DNA from: CAZUQA01 sp964622375
GTDB lineage: Bacteria; Bacillota_I; Bacilli_A; Erysipelotrichales; Erysipelotrichaceae
Direction: 5' to 3'
Assembly: GCA_964622375.1 (NCBI GenBank)
Contig: CAZUQA010000087.1
Location: 1 to 62,407, forward strand
Length of the DNA stretch: 62,407 nt
Part shown: one piece after another, positions 8,316 to 17,210 of the stretch
Layout of the letters: every line of letters begins with the position of its first letter
Numbering within the stretch: the first letter of the stretch is position 1
Notes under the pieces: generated by a model
What the model was told of the DNA's origin: nothing
Seen by the model: the letters and a program-made list of their open reading frames with translations, nothing else
Database searches by the model: none
Made by a program: the position numbers and the translations under genes

Positions 8316-9638
8316 ATGTTAGAAGACACTATAATAGCTCTAAGCGCAACCACGCCGCAAGCCATCGCTATCATTAGAATCAGCGGTAAGGCGGCTAAAG
8401 AGATTGCCAATAAAGTTCTTAAATACACTATTACCAAACAAAGGGTAAATACTATTAAGCATAATTTTGTGGTAGAAGGAAAGCAGCTGATCGATGAGAT
8501 ATTAGTCAGTTATTTCAAAGCCCCCCACTCCTACACGGGAGAAGATATGGTCGAACTTAACATTCATGGCGGACCCTATATCGCACATAAAGTAATTAGT
8601 TTACTTATAGCTAAGGGAGCCAGACAAGCGCTTCCCGGTGAGTTTACCCAAAGATCCTATCTCAACGGCAAACTGGACTTAACCCAAGCAGAAGCCATCA
8701 ATGACTTAGTTCTGGCTAATAGCGAATATAACGCAACAAAAGCTATCGCTTCCTTATCACAGGCTATCAGTAGAATGTTACAACCCCTGATTGATGAAAT
8801 TCACGATCTCATTTCGCATATTGAAGTTAATATCGATTATCCGGAATATGAAGATGTCAGAGATTTAAGCCAAAAAGTCATTTTGCCACAATTACTGAAG
8901 TGGTTAGCTGTCAGTGAAGAAATAGTTGAAAAATCAGAAAACAGTCTGTTGATAAAAGATGGGATATTAACAGTTATCGTGGGCGAACCCAATGTTGGAA
9001 AATCCAGCTTACTTAACGCTTTACTCCAAGAAAATCGGGCTTTGGTTTCCGAAATTGCCGGAACCACACGCGACTATATTGAAGCACCAATCATCATTGA
9101 CAATTTACATTTACGTTTAATTGACACTGCCGGTTTACGCCAAGAAGGCGATGCTTTAGAGAAATTGGGCATGGAAAAAACACAGGAATTACTAAAGAAA
9201 GCCCAACTGGTAATCGTCGTTTTTGACGCCACAAAACAGCGGAGCCAACAGGAGTTAGAACTATTGGCAAAACTACAAGAAAAACAACATCTCGTTGTTT
9301 TTAACAAGATTGACTTAAATCCTAAAATCAAAGAAGGCATTAAAATATCAGCGATTAACCAAGATATCGCTGAGTTACTTACAGCTTTAAGAAATAAATA
9401 TGAAACTATTAATTTGCTGGATAGTGCTACTTTGCATAGCCAAAGACAACTAGCTTTGATGAAACAAGCAACGGCTTCCTTAAAATCAGCGGTAGTAGCC
9501 TTGCAGGAAAACCGCGAGTTAGAGTTAGTGGCGATTGATTTACAGACTGCTTATCAGAGTTTGTGTGATATCTTAGGGAAATACAACAGAATGGATTTAC
9601 TGGAAAGTATCTTCCAAAATTTCTGTTTAGGTAAATAA
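8316..9638 (+). CDS. mnmE: tRNA modification GTPase MnmE (TrmE)
   Basis: K-activated GTPase partner of MnmG in wobble-uridine modification of tRNA. It is 440 aa. The N-terminal formyl-THF-binding domain (LEDTIIALSATTP, RISG) occupies about 1-118, and the GTPase domain is inserted in a helical domain: G1 loop GEPNVGKSS at about 223-231, the family DTAGLRQ switch, and NKID. The invariant C-terminal Cys motif is CLGK at 437-440. The start fits the family N-terminus, yet there is no SD and a terminator ends 6 nt upstream, so translation initiation is unusual. The T-run is immediately followed by AATAAC. It is followed 1 nt later by tatD. Confidence 0.95.
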   Translation: MLEDTIIALSATTPQAIAIIRISGKAAKEIANKVLKYTITKQRVNTIKHNFVVEGKQLIDEILVSYFKAPHSYTGEDMVELNIHGGPYIAHKVISLLIAKGARQALPGEFTQRSYLNGKLDLTQAEAINDLVLANSEYNATKAIASLSQAISRMLQPLIDEIHDLISHIEVNIDYPEYEDVRDLSQKVILPQLLKWLAVSEEIVEKSENSLLIKDGILTVIVGEPNVGKSSLLNALLQENRALVSEIAGTTRDYIEAPIIIDNLHLRLIDTAGLRQEGDALEKLGMEKTQELLKKAQLVIVVFDATKQRSQQELELLAKLQEKQHLVVFNKIDLNPKIKEGIKISAINQDIAELLTALRNKYETINLLDSATLHSQRQLALMKQATASLKSAVVALQENRELELVAIDLQTAYQSLCDILGKYNRMDLLESIFQNFCLGK

Positions 9639-9639
9639 T

Positions 9640-10413
9640 ATGGCCTATATCGATTCGCATGCCCATTTAACCGGTAAAGAGTATCAAGATGATCTTAAAG
9701 AAATAATCGCTGATTTTAAGCTTAATGCTATAAGTCGGGTTTTATTGATCTGTTGTGATGATCAGGATTATCGCTATGCTATAAGTCTGCAAGAGGAATA
9801 TGGTTGTTTTGATATCGCCAAGGGCGTACATCCGGAAAACGCCGATGAAGATCGTAGCGTTGACTTGATCAATCTCGACAAACAATTAGCTGCTAAGAAA
9901 ATAGCCGTCGTCGGGGAGATTGGTTTGGATTACTATTGGACCAAAGCGACAAAGGACTATCAAAAAGCGTTGTTTATTGCCCAAATCCAATTGGCCGATA
10001 AGTACAACTTGCCGATAGCTGTTCATAGTCGGGAAGCCAGTGAAGACACCTATAGTATTCTTAAAGAGCACCATCAAAGTAAAAGAGGGGTAATGCACTG
10101 TTACTCCGGTAGCGTGGAAATGATGGAACGCTATGTCGCTTTGGGTTACTATATCTCTTTAGCCGGGCCGGTAACTTTTGCTAATGCTAAAGTCGCAAAG
10201 AATGTAGCAATTGCTACGCCGCTTGATAAACTGCTCTATGAAACCGACTGCCCCTATTTGACGCCGGTTCCTTATCGCGGTAAACGCAACAATCCTAACT
10301 TTGTAGTCTATACTGCCAGGATGATTGCCGAGCTAAGGGGGATAAGTGTCGAAGAACTAAATCAAGCTGTAAAGATTAATTATGCGACTTTATTGGGGAG
10401 CAATAATGCGTAG
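9640..10413 (+). CDS. tatD: TatD-family metal-dependent DNase/hydrolase
   Basis: TIM-barrel metallohydrolase of the TatD family (YabD in Bacillus), proposed 3'-5' exonuclease or D-aminoacyl-tRNA-type quality-control role. It is 257 aa. Metal-site motifs are DSHAHL at residues 5-10, GEIGLDYYW at about 92-100, the HSRE near 128, and the ETDCPYL near 205. It follows mnmE by one base with a weak SD (TAGGT). It begins the conserved run tatD, 3D-domain protein, rnmV, rsmA that is also seen in Bacillus, and its end overlaps the next start by 8 nt. Confidence 0.93.
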   Translation: MAYIDSHAHLTGKEYQDDLKEIIADFKLNAISRVLLICCDDQDYRYAISLQEEYGCFDIAKGVHPENADEDRSVDLINLDKQLAAKKIAVVGEIGLDYYWTKATKDYQKALFIAQIQLADKYNLPIAVHSREASEDTYSILKEHHQSKRGVMHCYSGSVEMMERYVALGYYISLAGPVTFANAKVAKNVAIATPLDKLLYETDCPYLTPVPYRGKRNNPNFVVYTARMIAELRGISVEELNQAVKINYATLLGSNNA

Positions 10414-11278
10414 ATATTTACCCTACATTTTAGTTTGGGTGCTGTTGTACAGCAGTATTTACGTCAGCGACAATCCGCAAAATCTAGGCTTAAGAAAAAT
10501 AGAATATGGTTATTTTACCAAGGAAGACCGCAGTTTGCTGATTGAAACCTACAGTTTGGGGAGTGCCCCGGGTGTAAGTACTATTGTTAATAAAAATCTT
10601 CAAACCGGTGAAAAGTATTGGCTGTCACGTTATGAGGCCAACGGTAGTTGGGGATTGAATATCCAAGAGTATTTGATCACTTACGATTTTTTTAATAAAA
10701 GGCCGCTAAGCTATGAGCTAGTAAAAGAGCAAACCGATGCTATTAGCCCGGTACCCCATTCATTAATCCAAGGTACTAAAGTAGAAATCGGCGCTTTTTT
10801 CAATCCGGTATTCTCACGTTACGGGGTTAATTGTCAGGGCTGTAGCGGACAAAACAGCGGACGCGGGAATTTCTCCGTAGGTATCGGGGCGGATATCAAT
10901 GAGGGTGTGCGCCAGTTTGACGGTAAGTATAAAAAAGGCTTGATCTTTGAGGGCTATTATATAGTAGCCTCTGATCCCAGTATTCCCTTATGCACGATTT
11001 TGGAAATCAGCAACCACAATTTTTCCGGTGGGGGTTTAGAGCCGGGAGTACCTTTTTATGCGGTGGTTTTAGATCGCGGTGGGGCGATTAAAAACAATCG
11101 TTTGGACTTTTATATCGGGGATGAGCGTTACTATAATAGTGAGATTAAGTATAAAGGAAAACGTTTACCTTTGGCGACTATCGTCGCTTTCGGTAAGCGG
11201 TCTAAGGATAGTAGTGGTAAACGCTCCTGTCGTTTACCGAAGATTGAAGAGCTAAAGAGCTATGCCGAAAATCAATGA
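10406..11278 (+). CDS. Secreted or membrane-anchored 3D-domain protein (YabE-like position)
   Basis: A 290-residue exported protein with one N-terminal hydrophobic segment (about residues 6-20) and a C-terminal 3D (Asp-Asp-Asp) domain. The fingerprint VVLDRGGAIKNNRLDFYIGD carries the three conserved Asp of the family. This double-psi beta-barrel fold occurs in MltA-type lytic enzymes and in YabE/YuiC proteins acting on the cell wall. I start it at ATG 10406 (GGGGAG SD 6 nt upstream) in preference to 10382, which lacks an SD and lies deep in tatD. The tatD-yabE-rnmV-ksgA order of Bacillus supports the assignment. The DUF348 and G5 repeats of YabE are not present, so it is not a full orthologue. 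Confidence 0.8.
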   Translation: MRRYLPYILVWVLLYSSIYVSDNPQNLGLRKIEYGYFTKEDRSLLIETYSLGSAPGVSTIVNKNLQTGEKYWLSRYEANGSWGLNIQEYLITYDFFNKRPLSYELVKEQTDAISPVPHSLIQGTKVEIGAFFNPVFSRYGVNCQGCSGQNSGRGNFSVGIGADINEGVRQFDGKYKKGLIFEGYYIVASDPSIPLCTILEISNHNFSGGGLEPGVPFYAVVLDRGGAIKNNRLDFYIGDERYYNSEIKYKGKRLPLATIVAFGKRSKDSSGKRSCRLPKIEELKSYAENQ

Positions 11279-11789
11279 ATTAATTATTGTTGAAGGAAAA
11301 CACGACAGCGCGCGGCTTCGTTGTTATTTTATAGCGGACATTTTGGAAACCGGGGGTAGCGGTTTAAGTAAAGAGTTTTTAGAAAACCTCAAAAGGCAAA
11401 AGCGGCAGATTATTATTTTTACTGATCCGGATAGTAACGGTAATCAAATTCGAGAACGGATTTCCCGGGAAATACCTGATTGCCTGCATGCGTATTTACC
11501 GGCAGAAAAATGTCGTAAGAAAGGCCGCGTCGGTGTTGAGTTTGCCAGTGAAGAAAGCCTAAAACAAGCTCTGGCTAACTTGGTGAGTTATACTGAAACA
11601 AACGGGAATTTGACTAGTAGCGATCTTTACGAGCTGGGATTAATAGCCGGCAAGGCAGCTAAAAGCCAGCGGCAAAAGCTGAGCCGGCAATATCACTTAG
11701 GTGATTGTAACGGTAAGACGCTACTTAAGCGTTTGAATGCACTAAATATCGATAAAACTAAATTGCAGAAGGCCTTGGATGATGAGTGA
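11262..11789 (+). CDS. rnmV: Ribonuclease M5
   Basis: TOPRIM-fold endoribonuclease that matures 5S rRNA precursors, acting with ribosomal protein L18. It is 175 aa. The TOPRIM glutamate motif is IIVEGKHD (about residues 8-15) and the DxD motif is FTDPDSNGN (about 53-61), followed by the family-specific GVEFAS. It overlaps the end of the 3D gene by 17 nt and the start of rsmA by 11 nt, so it is tightly coupled. Its coding sequence contains a perfect 14-bp Noc-box palindrome (11460-11473). Confidence 0.93.
   Translation: MPKINELIIVEGKHDSARLRCYFIADILETGGSGLSKEFLENLKRQKRQIIIFTDPDSNGNQIRERISREIPDCLHAYLPAEKCRKKGRVGVEFASEESLKQALANLVSYTETNGNLTSSDLYELGLIAGKAAKSQRQKLSRQYHLGDCNGKTLLKRLNALNIDKTKLQKALDDE
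11460..11473. promoter_or_regulatory. Perfect Noc-binding site (NBS) palindrome inside rnmV
   Basis: ATTTCCCGGGAAAT, a perfect 14-bp palindrome identical to the Noc-box consensus known from Bacillus. It encodes the ISREI stretch of RNase M5 and lies about 5 kb from the noc-like gene. By-eye inspection found no second perfect copy in the window; half-sites occur. Confidence 0.7.
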
Positions 11790-12630
11790 GTATAATACCA
11801 AAGAACTGTTAGCCAAATATCAAATCACCGCTAAAAAGAAATGGGGGCAGAACTTTATCAGTGATAGCCAGCTCATCAAAAAAATGGTCAAATTGAGCTT
11901 GATCGCTAGCGACACTACCGTCATTGAAATCGGCCCGGGCTTGGGGATATTGACGGCAGCTTTAGCTGAAGTCGCCAAAAAGGTTATTGCTTTTGAAATC
12001 GACAAACAATTGGTGAGCGTACTTAAGGAGCGTTTTAAGGATGAAGCTAAAGTCGAAATTGTCGCCGCTGATTTTTTGGAAGTTGATTTGAGCGAATATT
12101 TACCAAAGATTAACTCAGGAAAAGTTGTAGTTTGCGCAAATTTGCCATATTACATTACCACGCCAATCTTATTTAAGTTATTTGACAGTCCGCTTGACAT
12201 TCAACACCTGAGTGTCATGCTACAAAAAGAAGTAGGAAAGCGCTTTTCAGCTACCGTCAACAGTAAAGACTACAATGCTTTATCGGTAATAACAGCCTTT
12301 AAATATTCAACCAAAGTCATCATGCAGCTACCCAAAGAAGTGTTCTTTCCTCGGCCTAAAGTGGATAGCGTCGTTTTACTTTTTTCAAAGAAAAAAGAAA
12401 CAGTTATGCTCGATGAGACAGCATTATTTCAACTGGTCAAAACTTGCTTTAAATACCGACGTAAAACCATATATAATAATTATAGAGAAGTTCTGGGCGA
12501 CGAAGCTGCCAAGTTAATTTTAGAAAAAGCAGAAATTGGCTTAAATCAAAGAGCACAAGAACTCAGTTTAGCCCAGTATTTGCAGCTCTACGAGGTACAA
12601 TGTGGCTATAAGAGCCTACGGCAAGATTAA
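11779..12630 (+). CDS. rsmA: 16S rRNA (adenine-1518/1519-N6) dimethyltransferase RsmA (KsgA)
   Basis: Dimethylates two adjacent adenines in helix 45 of 16S rRNA during small-subunit maturation. It is 283 aa. It has the family start KKKWGQNF (about residues 19-26), the SAM-binding loop IEIGPGLGILTAALAE (about 52-67), the catalytic motif NLPYYITTPI (about 117-126) and FPRPKVDS. The start overlaps the rnmV end by 11 nt, with two consecutive in-frame ATGs (11779 and 11782). The 3' end overlaps the GTG of ispE by 29 nt. It sits in the conserved rnmV-rsmA-ispE order. Confidence 0.96.
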   Translation: MMSEYNTKELLAKYQITAKKKWGQNFISDSQLIKKMVKLSLIASDTTVIEIGPGLGILTAALAEVAKKVIAFEIDKQLVSVLKERFKDEAKVEIVAADFLEVDLSEYLPKINSGKVVVCANLPYYITTPILFKLFDSPLDIQHLSVMLQKEVGKRFSATVNSKDYNALSVITAFKYSTKVIMQLPKEVFFPRPKVDSVVLLFSKKKETVMLDETALFQLVKTCFKYRRKTIYNNYREVLGDEAAKLILEKAEIGLNQRAQELSLAQYLQLYEVQCGYKSLRQD

Positions 12631-13453
12631 TCTGATATTAAATGTCTTGGCTAAACGCCAGGACAACTACCATGACTTGGAAATGGTCATGGTGCCTTTG
12701 TTGTTGCATGATTTGTTGACTATCAGGCTGGCTTCGAGTTATAGCTTTAAGACTAATGTCAAATATCTGAAAGAGCAAAACAATAACATCATCTACCAAG
12801 TGATCCAAGAAATGCGCAAGCGCTATGGTTTTAGTGAAGAATTTGCGATAGAACTGACAAAATATATACCAACCCAAGCCGGCTTAGGCGGAGGTAGCAG
12901 CGATGGGGCTGCGGCGATTATCCTGCTGGATGGGATTCTGGGTCTCAAGCTCAGCCAACAAGAACGGGAAGATATCGCCAACTGTGTCGGTAAAGATGTT
13001 GCTTTCTGTCTGTACAATCGTCCGGCTTTAGTTAGTGGCATGGGGGAAAAACTGGCTTTTATTGATAACAATCTCGATTTGAAGATGTTACTGGTAAAAC
13101 CGGGAAAAGGAATTTCAACGAAAATTGCTTATGAAAAGTTGCATGAGTATCCGCGTCAGCATTATGACACCGGTAAAATGATTCGCGCTTTGGCTAACGG
13201 CGATTATCAAGGCGTCGTGGATAATTTGGGAAATGCTTTTGAGGAAGTGGCACAGGCTTTAGTACCGGATATTGCCCAACTCAAAAAACAACTGAAGGAT
13301 TTTGGCTTTGACGGTAGTTTGTTGTGTGGTAGCGGCTCTTGTGTTTTAGCCTTAAGCCAAAATGATGAATTATTAAGTGCCGGCTTAAAGCACTTCCGCA
13401 AGTCTTATCCCTTTGTTTGGCAAACCGCAGTAAAGAGGAGACAAGATGATTAA
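12602..13453 (+). CDS. ispE: 4-diphosphocytidyl-2-C-methyl-D-erythritol kinase IspE
   Basis: GHMP-family kinase of the MEP isoprenoid pathway, phosphorylating CDP-methylerythritol. It is 283 aa. The substrate motif is YGKINLILNV at the N-terminus, and the ATP loop is PTQAGLGGGSSDGAAA near residues 91-106. GTG 12602 is chosen because GAGGT lies 6 nt upstream and the N-terminus then matches the family; the ATG at 12600 is in another frame. It overlaps rsmA upstream and glmU by 8 nt downstream. The sporulation and veg genes found in this interval in Bacillus are absent. Confidence 0.94.
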   Translation: MAIRAYGKINLILNVLAKRQDNYHDLEMVMVPLLLHDLLTIRLASSYSFKTNVKYLKEQNNNIIYQVIQEMRKRYGFSEEFAIELTKYIPTQAGLGGGSSDGAAAIILLDGILGLKLSQQEREDIANCVGKDVAFCLYNRPALVSGMGEKLAFIDNNLDLKMLLVKPGKGISTKIAYEKLHEYPRQHYDTGKMIRALANGDYQGVVDNLGNAFEEVAQALVPDIAQLKKQLKDFGFDGSLLCGSGSCVLALSQNDELLSAGLKHFRKSYPFVWQTAVKRRQDD

Positions 13454-14801
13454 TGCGATTATTTTAGCAGCCGGCAAAGGCACGCGCATGAAAAGTGAAG
13501 AAGCAAAGTGTTTGCAGTTAGTTTTGGGAAAACCGATACTGCGGCATATAGTCGACGCTTTGAAAGGCGCCGGTGTTGAAAAAGTGACTATTGTCATCGG
13601 TTATCGCGGCCAAGATATTCAAGACTATTTTAAAGATGAGGTAAACTACGCTTGGCAGCACCAGCAACAAGGTACCGGCCATGCGGTAACGATGGCAACT
13701 GAAGTGAAAGATTCTTGTGACAAAACCATCGTAATTAACGGGGATGTGCCGCTAGTCAAGGTAGAAACCTTTAAACAACTTCTAAAAGACAAAGATAATT
13801 GTGATTTGGTTTTACTGTCAACGCTCATGGAAGATCCCCAACGTTATGGTCGCATTGTTCGTAATGAAAAGGGCGAGTTTATCAAGGTCGTGGAAACTGA
13901 TGATTGCGATGAAGAAGAAATTAAAATCAAGGAAATCAACGGAGCAATTTACTGTTTTGACAATGCTAAGCTTTGGGAATGTTTACCTTTGTTAGAAAAA
14001 AAGAACAAACAACAAGAATATTACCTGACGGATGTGATAGAATTATTTGTGAACAAAGGCTATAAGGTGCAAGCCACCATAGTCCAAGACAATCTAGAAA
14101 TAATGGGAGTGGATCACCGCTTGGGACAACAAACCGCAACGAAAAAACTGCAAAGTGACATCAACAACAAAATGCTGGAGAACGGGGTATTTTTAGTTGA
14201 CAGTCAGAGTATTTATATCGAAGATGGCGTGCTTATTGAGAGTGATGTGACCATTTATCCCAATGTGGAAATTCGGGGTAAAACGACGATAAAGTCTGGT
14301 TCAATTATCGGAAGCGGGTCTTTGATTATTGATAGTGAAATTGCCAACAATGTCAAAATCGAAAGTTCCAAGATCAGTGAGAGCAAAATCGGCAGGGGGA
14401 CGACAATCGGTCCTTACGCTCACTTAAGAAATAATTGCGAAATTGGTGAGCATTGCCGCATTGGAAATTTCGTTGAAATGAAAAAGACCATATTTGGTGA
14501 CGGATCGAAGTGTGCCCATCTTACCTATTTAGGTGATTGTATCATCGGCAAAGAAGTTAATATCGGTTGCGGCGTTGTCGCTGTCAATTACGACGGAAAA
14601 AATAAATTTACCACTCGGATTGATGATGGAGCTTTTATTGGCAGTAATGTCAACTTGATTGCCCCAATTCATATCGGGGAAAACGCCTTGATAGCCGCCG
14701 GTTCGACAGTCGACCAGGATGTCGCTGCCGGAGCTATGGGTATCGCAAGAGCCAAACAATGCAATAAAGCTGATTACGGAAACAAATATAGAAATAAATA
14801 G
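13446..14801 (+). CDS. glmU: Bifunctional UDP-N-acetylglucosamine pyrophosphorylase / glucosamine-1-phosphate N-acetyltransferase GlmU
   Basis: Makes UDP-GlcNAc for peptidoglycan and teichoic acids. It is 451 aa with both halves present. The N-terminal nucleotidyltransferase has LAAGKGTRMKS (about residues 7-17) and QQGTGHAV; the C-terminal left-handed beta-helix has hexapeptide repeats (for example IGPYAHLRN, IGNFVEMKK) and the acetyltransferase histidine region CAHLTYLGD. The SD GAGGAG lies in the end of ispE, which it overlaps by 8 nt. prs follows 11 nt downstream, the same glmU-prs order as in Bacillus but without spoVG before it. Confidence 0.96.
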   Translation: MINAIILAAGKGTRMKSEEAKCLQLVLGKPILRHIVDALKGAGVEKVTIVIGYRGQDIQDYFKDEVNYAWQHQQQGTGHAVTMATEVKDSCDKTIVINGDVPLVKVETFKQLLKDKDNCDLVLLSTLMEDPQRYGRIVRNEKGEFIKVVETDDCDEEEIKIKEINGAIYCFDNAKLWECLPLLEKKNKQQEYYLTDVIELFVNKGYKVQATIVQDNLEIMGVDHRLGQQTATKKLQSDINNKMLENGVFLVDSQSIYIEDGVLIESDVTIYPNVEIRGKTTIKSGSIIGSGSLIIDSEIANNVKIESSKISESKIGRGTTIGPYAHLRNNCEIGEHCRIGNFVEMKKTIFGDGSKCAHLTYLGDCIIGKEVNIGCGVVAVNYDGKNKFTTRIDDGAFIGSNVNLIAPIHIGENALIAAGSTVDQDVAAGAMGIARAKQCNKADYGNKYRNK

Positions 14802-14812
14802 GGGAAACAATC

Positions 14813-15754
14813 ATGGAGAAAAAAATCGTCTTTGCCTTATCAGCCAATCGCAGGTTGGCCAAAGAAGTAGTCAAGCATTTAGCTTGTGATTTAGGAGATA
14901 TTGATGTCCGTCATTTCAAAGATGGTGAGATTCTAGTTGAACCCCAAGAAACGGTACGCAATCGTGATGTTTTCATCATCCAATCTACCTGTCCGCCGGT
15001 CACGGAAAACTTGATGGAAATCTTAATCGCTATCGATGCTTGTAAACGAGCTTCAGCCCATTCAATAACCGTTGTTATTCCATACTATGGTTACGCTCGC
15101 CAAGATCGCAAAGCCCGACCACGGCAACCGATAACTGCTAAATTAGTAGCCGACATGATCCAAATTGCCGGGGCCGATCGGGTAGTCACTATTGATTTAC
15201 ATGCACCCCAAATTCAAGGTTTCTTTAATATCCCAATCGATGATTTAACCGCAGTCAGCCTATTGGGCAAACATTTCCATGAAAAAGGTTTTAAAGAAGA
15301 TTTGGTTATTGTTTCTCCGGATTTAGGGGGAACTACCAGAGCCCGTAACCTCGCTAATTATCTGCATTGTCCGATAGCCATCGTTGACAAAAGACGACCT
15401 TATGAAAATGCCGTGGAAGTTATGAACATCGTCGGTAGCGTCAACAACAGAGTGGCTATCATCGTTGATGATATCTGTGATACCGGCGGTTCTTTATTAG
15501 CCAGCGTTGACATGTTGCTGAAAAAAGGAGCGCTTGAGGTTTATGCCGGCGTTACCCATGGGGTCTTCAGCAAACCGGCGATGGATAATATCATGAACTC
15601 AAAAATCAAAGAGGTTGTGGTAACCGACACTATTGCTTTAAACAAACCCTGTAAAAAAATTACTCAAATTTCTGTCGGTTATATGATTGCGATGACCATC
15701 GATGCTATTTCTTCCGGCAATCCGGTCAGTGATGTTTACAGTAAATTCTCCTAA
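14813..15754 (+). CDS. prs: Ribose-phosphate pyrophosphokinase
   Basis: Makes PRPP from ribose-5-phosphate and ATP for nucleotide, His and Trp synthesis. It is 313 aa. Visible motifs are the FKDGEILVE region, the catalytic flexible-loop YGYARQDRKARPR (about 93-105), VVTIDLHAPQIQGFF (about 123-137) and the PRPP-binding loop IVDDICDTGGSL (about 215-226). A good SD (GGGG) precedes ATG 14813. It ends the housekeeping run and is followed by a strong terminator. In Bacillus ctc and pth-mfd follow; here pth-mfd is about 46 kb away. Confidence 0.96.
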   Translation: MEKKIVFALSANRRLAKEVVKHLACDLGDIDVRHFKDGEILVEPQETVRNRDVFIIQSTCPPVTENLMEILIAIDACKRASAHSITVVIPYYGYARQDRKARPRQPITAKLVADMIQIAGADRVVTIDLHAPQIQGFFNIPIDDLTAVSLLGKHFHEKGFKEDLVIVSPDLGGTTRARNLANYLHCPIAIVDKRRPYENAVEVMNIVGSVNNRVAIIVDDICDTGGSLLASVDMLLKKGALEVYAGVTHGVFSKPAMDNIMNSKIKEVVVTDTIALNKPCKKITQISVGYMIAMTIDAISSGNPVSDVYSKFS

Positions 15755-15765
15755 CAATAATTAGT

Positions 15766-15797
15766 AAAAAAACCCGAGACTGACAAACGGGTTTTTT
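15766..15797. terminator. Bidirectional terminator between prs and the CofE-like gene
   Basis: A-run plus CCCG (15766-15776) pairs with CGGG plus TTTTTT (15788-15797) over an 11-nt loop. The symmetric A/T flanks let it serve both convergent genes. Confidence 0.8.
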
Positions 15798-15825
15798 AAA
15801 ACAATTAACCAAACAAAAATGTTGA

Positions 15826-17004
15826 CTATTTTACTTCAATAACGTAAGATTCAGCGTTTTTGATTTCCTGACGCTTTTCTTCATTAAAGTAGTTCTTAAT
15901 TATGACTACCGGTGTCCCTTTGTCTCCGCTACCGCTGGTTAAATCACTTAGACTACCCAGTAAGTCTGTATATAAGCGTGGGGTGGTCCCTACAGCCCCT
16001 TGGCTGTAGGGATTGTTGGCTATTTGTTGGCGAATCTCAGTTTCATTGTAGCCGGCATCAATGAGATCTTTTAGTTTCATTTCATTGGGTGTTCCCAGTA
16101 AACCACTGGTATAAAATGGCGAAACACAAGGATCATGAAGTTCCCAAATGCCACATTGCGGATCTTTAAAAGCGCCATCACCATAGATCATGACTTCAAC
16201 TTTTTTACCAAAATCTTCAAAAATTTGTCTTTGTAGTGCCAGCAACAAGTCTTGGCCATCACGGGGAAAGAGCTTGATACGCTTTCCGGTCTTATTGGAA
16301 CCGTATAAACCAAAGTTTTGATTGTAGCCATGACTTTCACTTGGTTGATTCAGCAGCTCACTTAAGTCATAAACTTTTTTAGCTCCATTGGCTAAAAGAA
16401 TTTTACGATCTAAATGACGGCGATGAACACCGGCAATCAAGATGTTTTTAGTATAGTGTAGTATAGCTTTGGGGTCATTAGCTAAGACAATTTCGATATT
16501 GTCGTTGAGTTTTTCATAAACTTCCAAGTAATCAACACCAGTCAAAGGCATGACAGTTTCCCCAACTAAGGCTCTAAACTCCTGCACACTGTAGATGGCA
16601 TTGACATCGACATTTCTCGTATACATTAATTCTTGAGAAATCAAAGGATTACCAACTTCATCTTGGGGGAAGGCTAGTTGCAGATAGACCTTCTTAACAC
16701 CTTGGGTGATACCTAATAACTGTTGAGAAATACGATTGCGACTGGTAATCGGGAAAGTAACGGCAATCTCTTGGCAGCCGAATAAATCATTGACGGCTTG
16801 ACTGATATCACTCAATTGGACATAGTTGCCTTGGGTACGCGCCACTATAGACTCGGTAATGGCGATGATGTCCCCATCTTCAATGCTCAAATTCAGCTCA
16901 GTAAAAGATTGATATACTCCATTTAATACAACAGAAACTAAATCATCACCTTCTCTTAAGTAAGGTAGAATTACACCCCAGGATATTGTTCCGATATTTT
17001 TCAT
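15826..17004 (-). CDS. CofE-like protein (coenzyme F420-0 gamma-glutamyl ligase family), substrate unknown
   Basis: A 392-residue protein with the N-terminal signature of the F420-0:L-glutamate ligase family (VILPYLREGDDLVSVV, then SIEDGDIIAITESIVA at about 41-56). True CofE adds glutamates to coenzyme F420, but nothing in the window suggests F420 synthesis, and Bacillota of this kind normally lack it. It is also longer than archaeal CofE (about 250 aa); the C-terminal half carries the GDGAFKDPQCGIWELHDP and an SGSGDKGTP stretch. It therefore probably ligates an amino acid to another acceptor. It is transcribed opposite to prs and divergently from ychF. I am sure of the family, not of the function. 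Confidence 0.65.
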   Translation of the reverse strand: MKNIGTISWGVILPYLREGDDLVSVVLNGVYQSFTELNLSIEDGDIIAITESIVARTQGNYVQLSDISQAVNDLFGCQEIAVTFPITSRNRISQQLLGITQGVKKVYLQLAFPQDEVGNPLISQELMYTRNVDVNAIYSVQEFRALVGETVMPLTGVDYLEVYEKLNDNIEIVLANDPKAILHYTKNILIAGVHRRHLDRKILLANGAKKVYDLSELLNQPSESHGYNQNFGLYGSNKTGKRIKLFPRDGQDLLLALQRQIFEDFGKKVEVMIYGDGAFKDPQCGIWELHDPCVSPFYTSGLLGTPNEMKLKDLIDAGYNETEIRQQIANNPYSQGAVGTTPRLYTDLLGSLSDLTSGSGDKGTPVVIIKNYFNEEKRQEIKNAESYVIEVK

Positions 17005-17177
17005 CTAGCTTGCCCCTATAGCCTACTCAAATATTTTAAGGCATTTAGTGATTAAGAGAAAGAGTGAATTTAGTAAAAAATTTTCTAAAAAGCTAATTCA
17101 AAAAAACATTTCAGAAAAATCTTAAGTTATTCGAAACTGGGGTTTTGCATATAGTGAGAGGATATCAACCGGAAGAG

Positions 17178-17186
17178 TGCTATAAT
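17178..17186 (+). promoter_or_regulatory. Extended -10 promoter of ychF
   Basis: TGCTATAAT (17178-17186), an extended -10, lies 24 nt before the ychF ATG; the leader contains AGGAAAG as SD. Confidence 0.55.
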
Positions 17187-17210
17187 AATTAGGAAAGAAA
17201 AAGAAAACAT

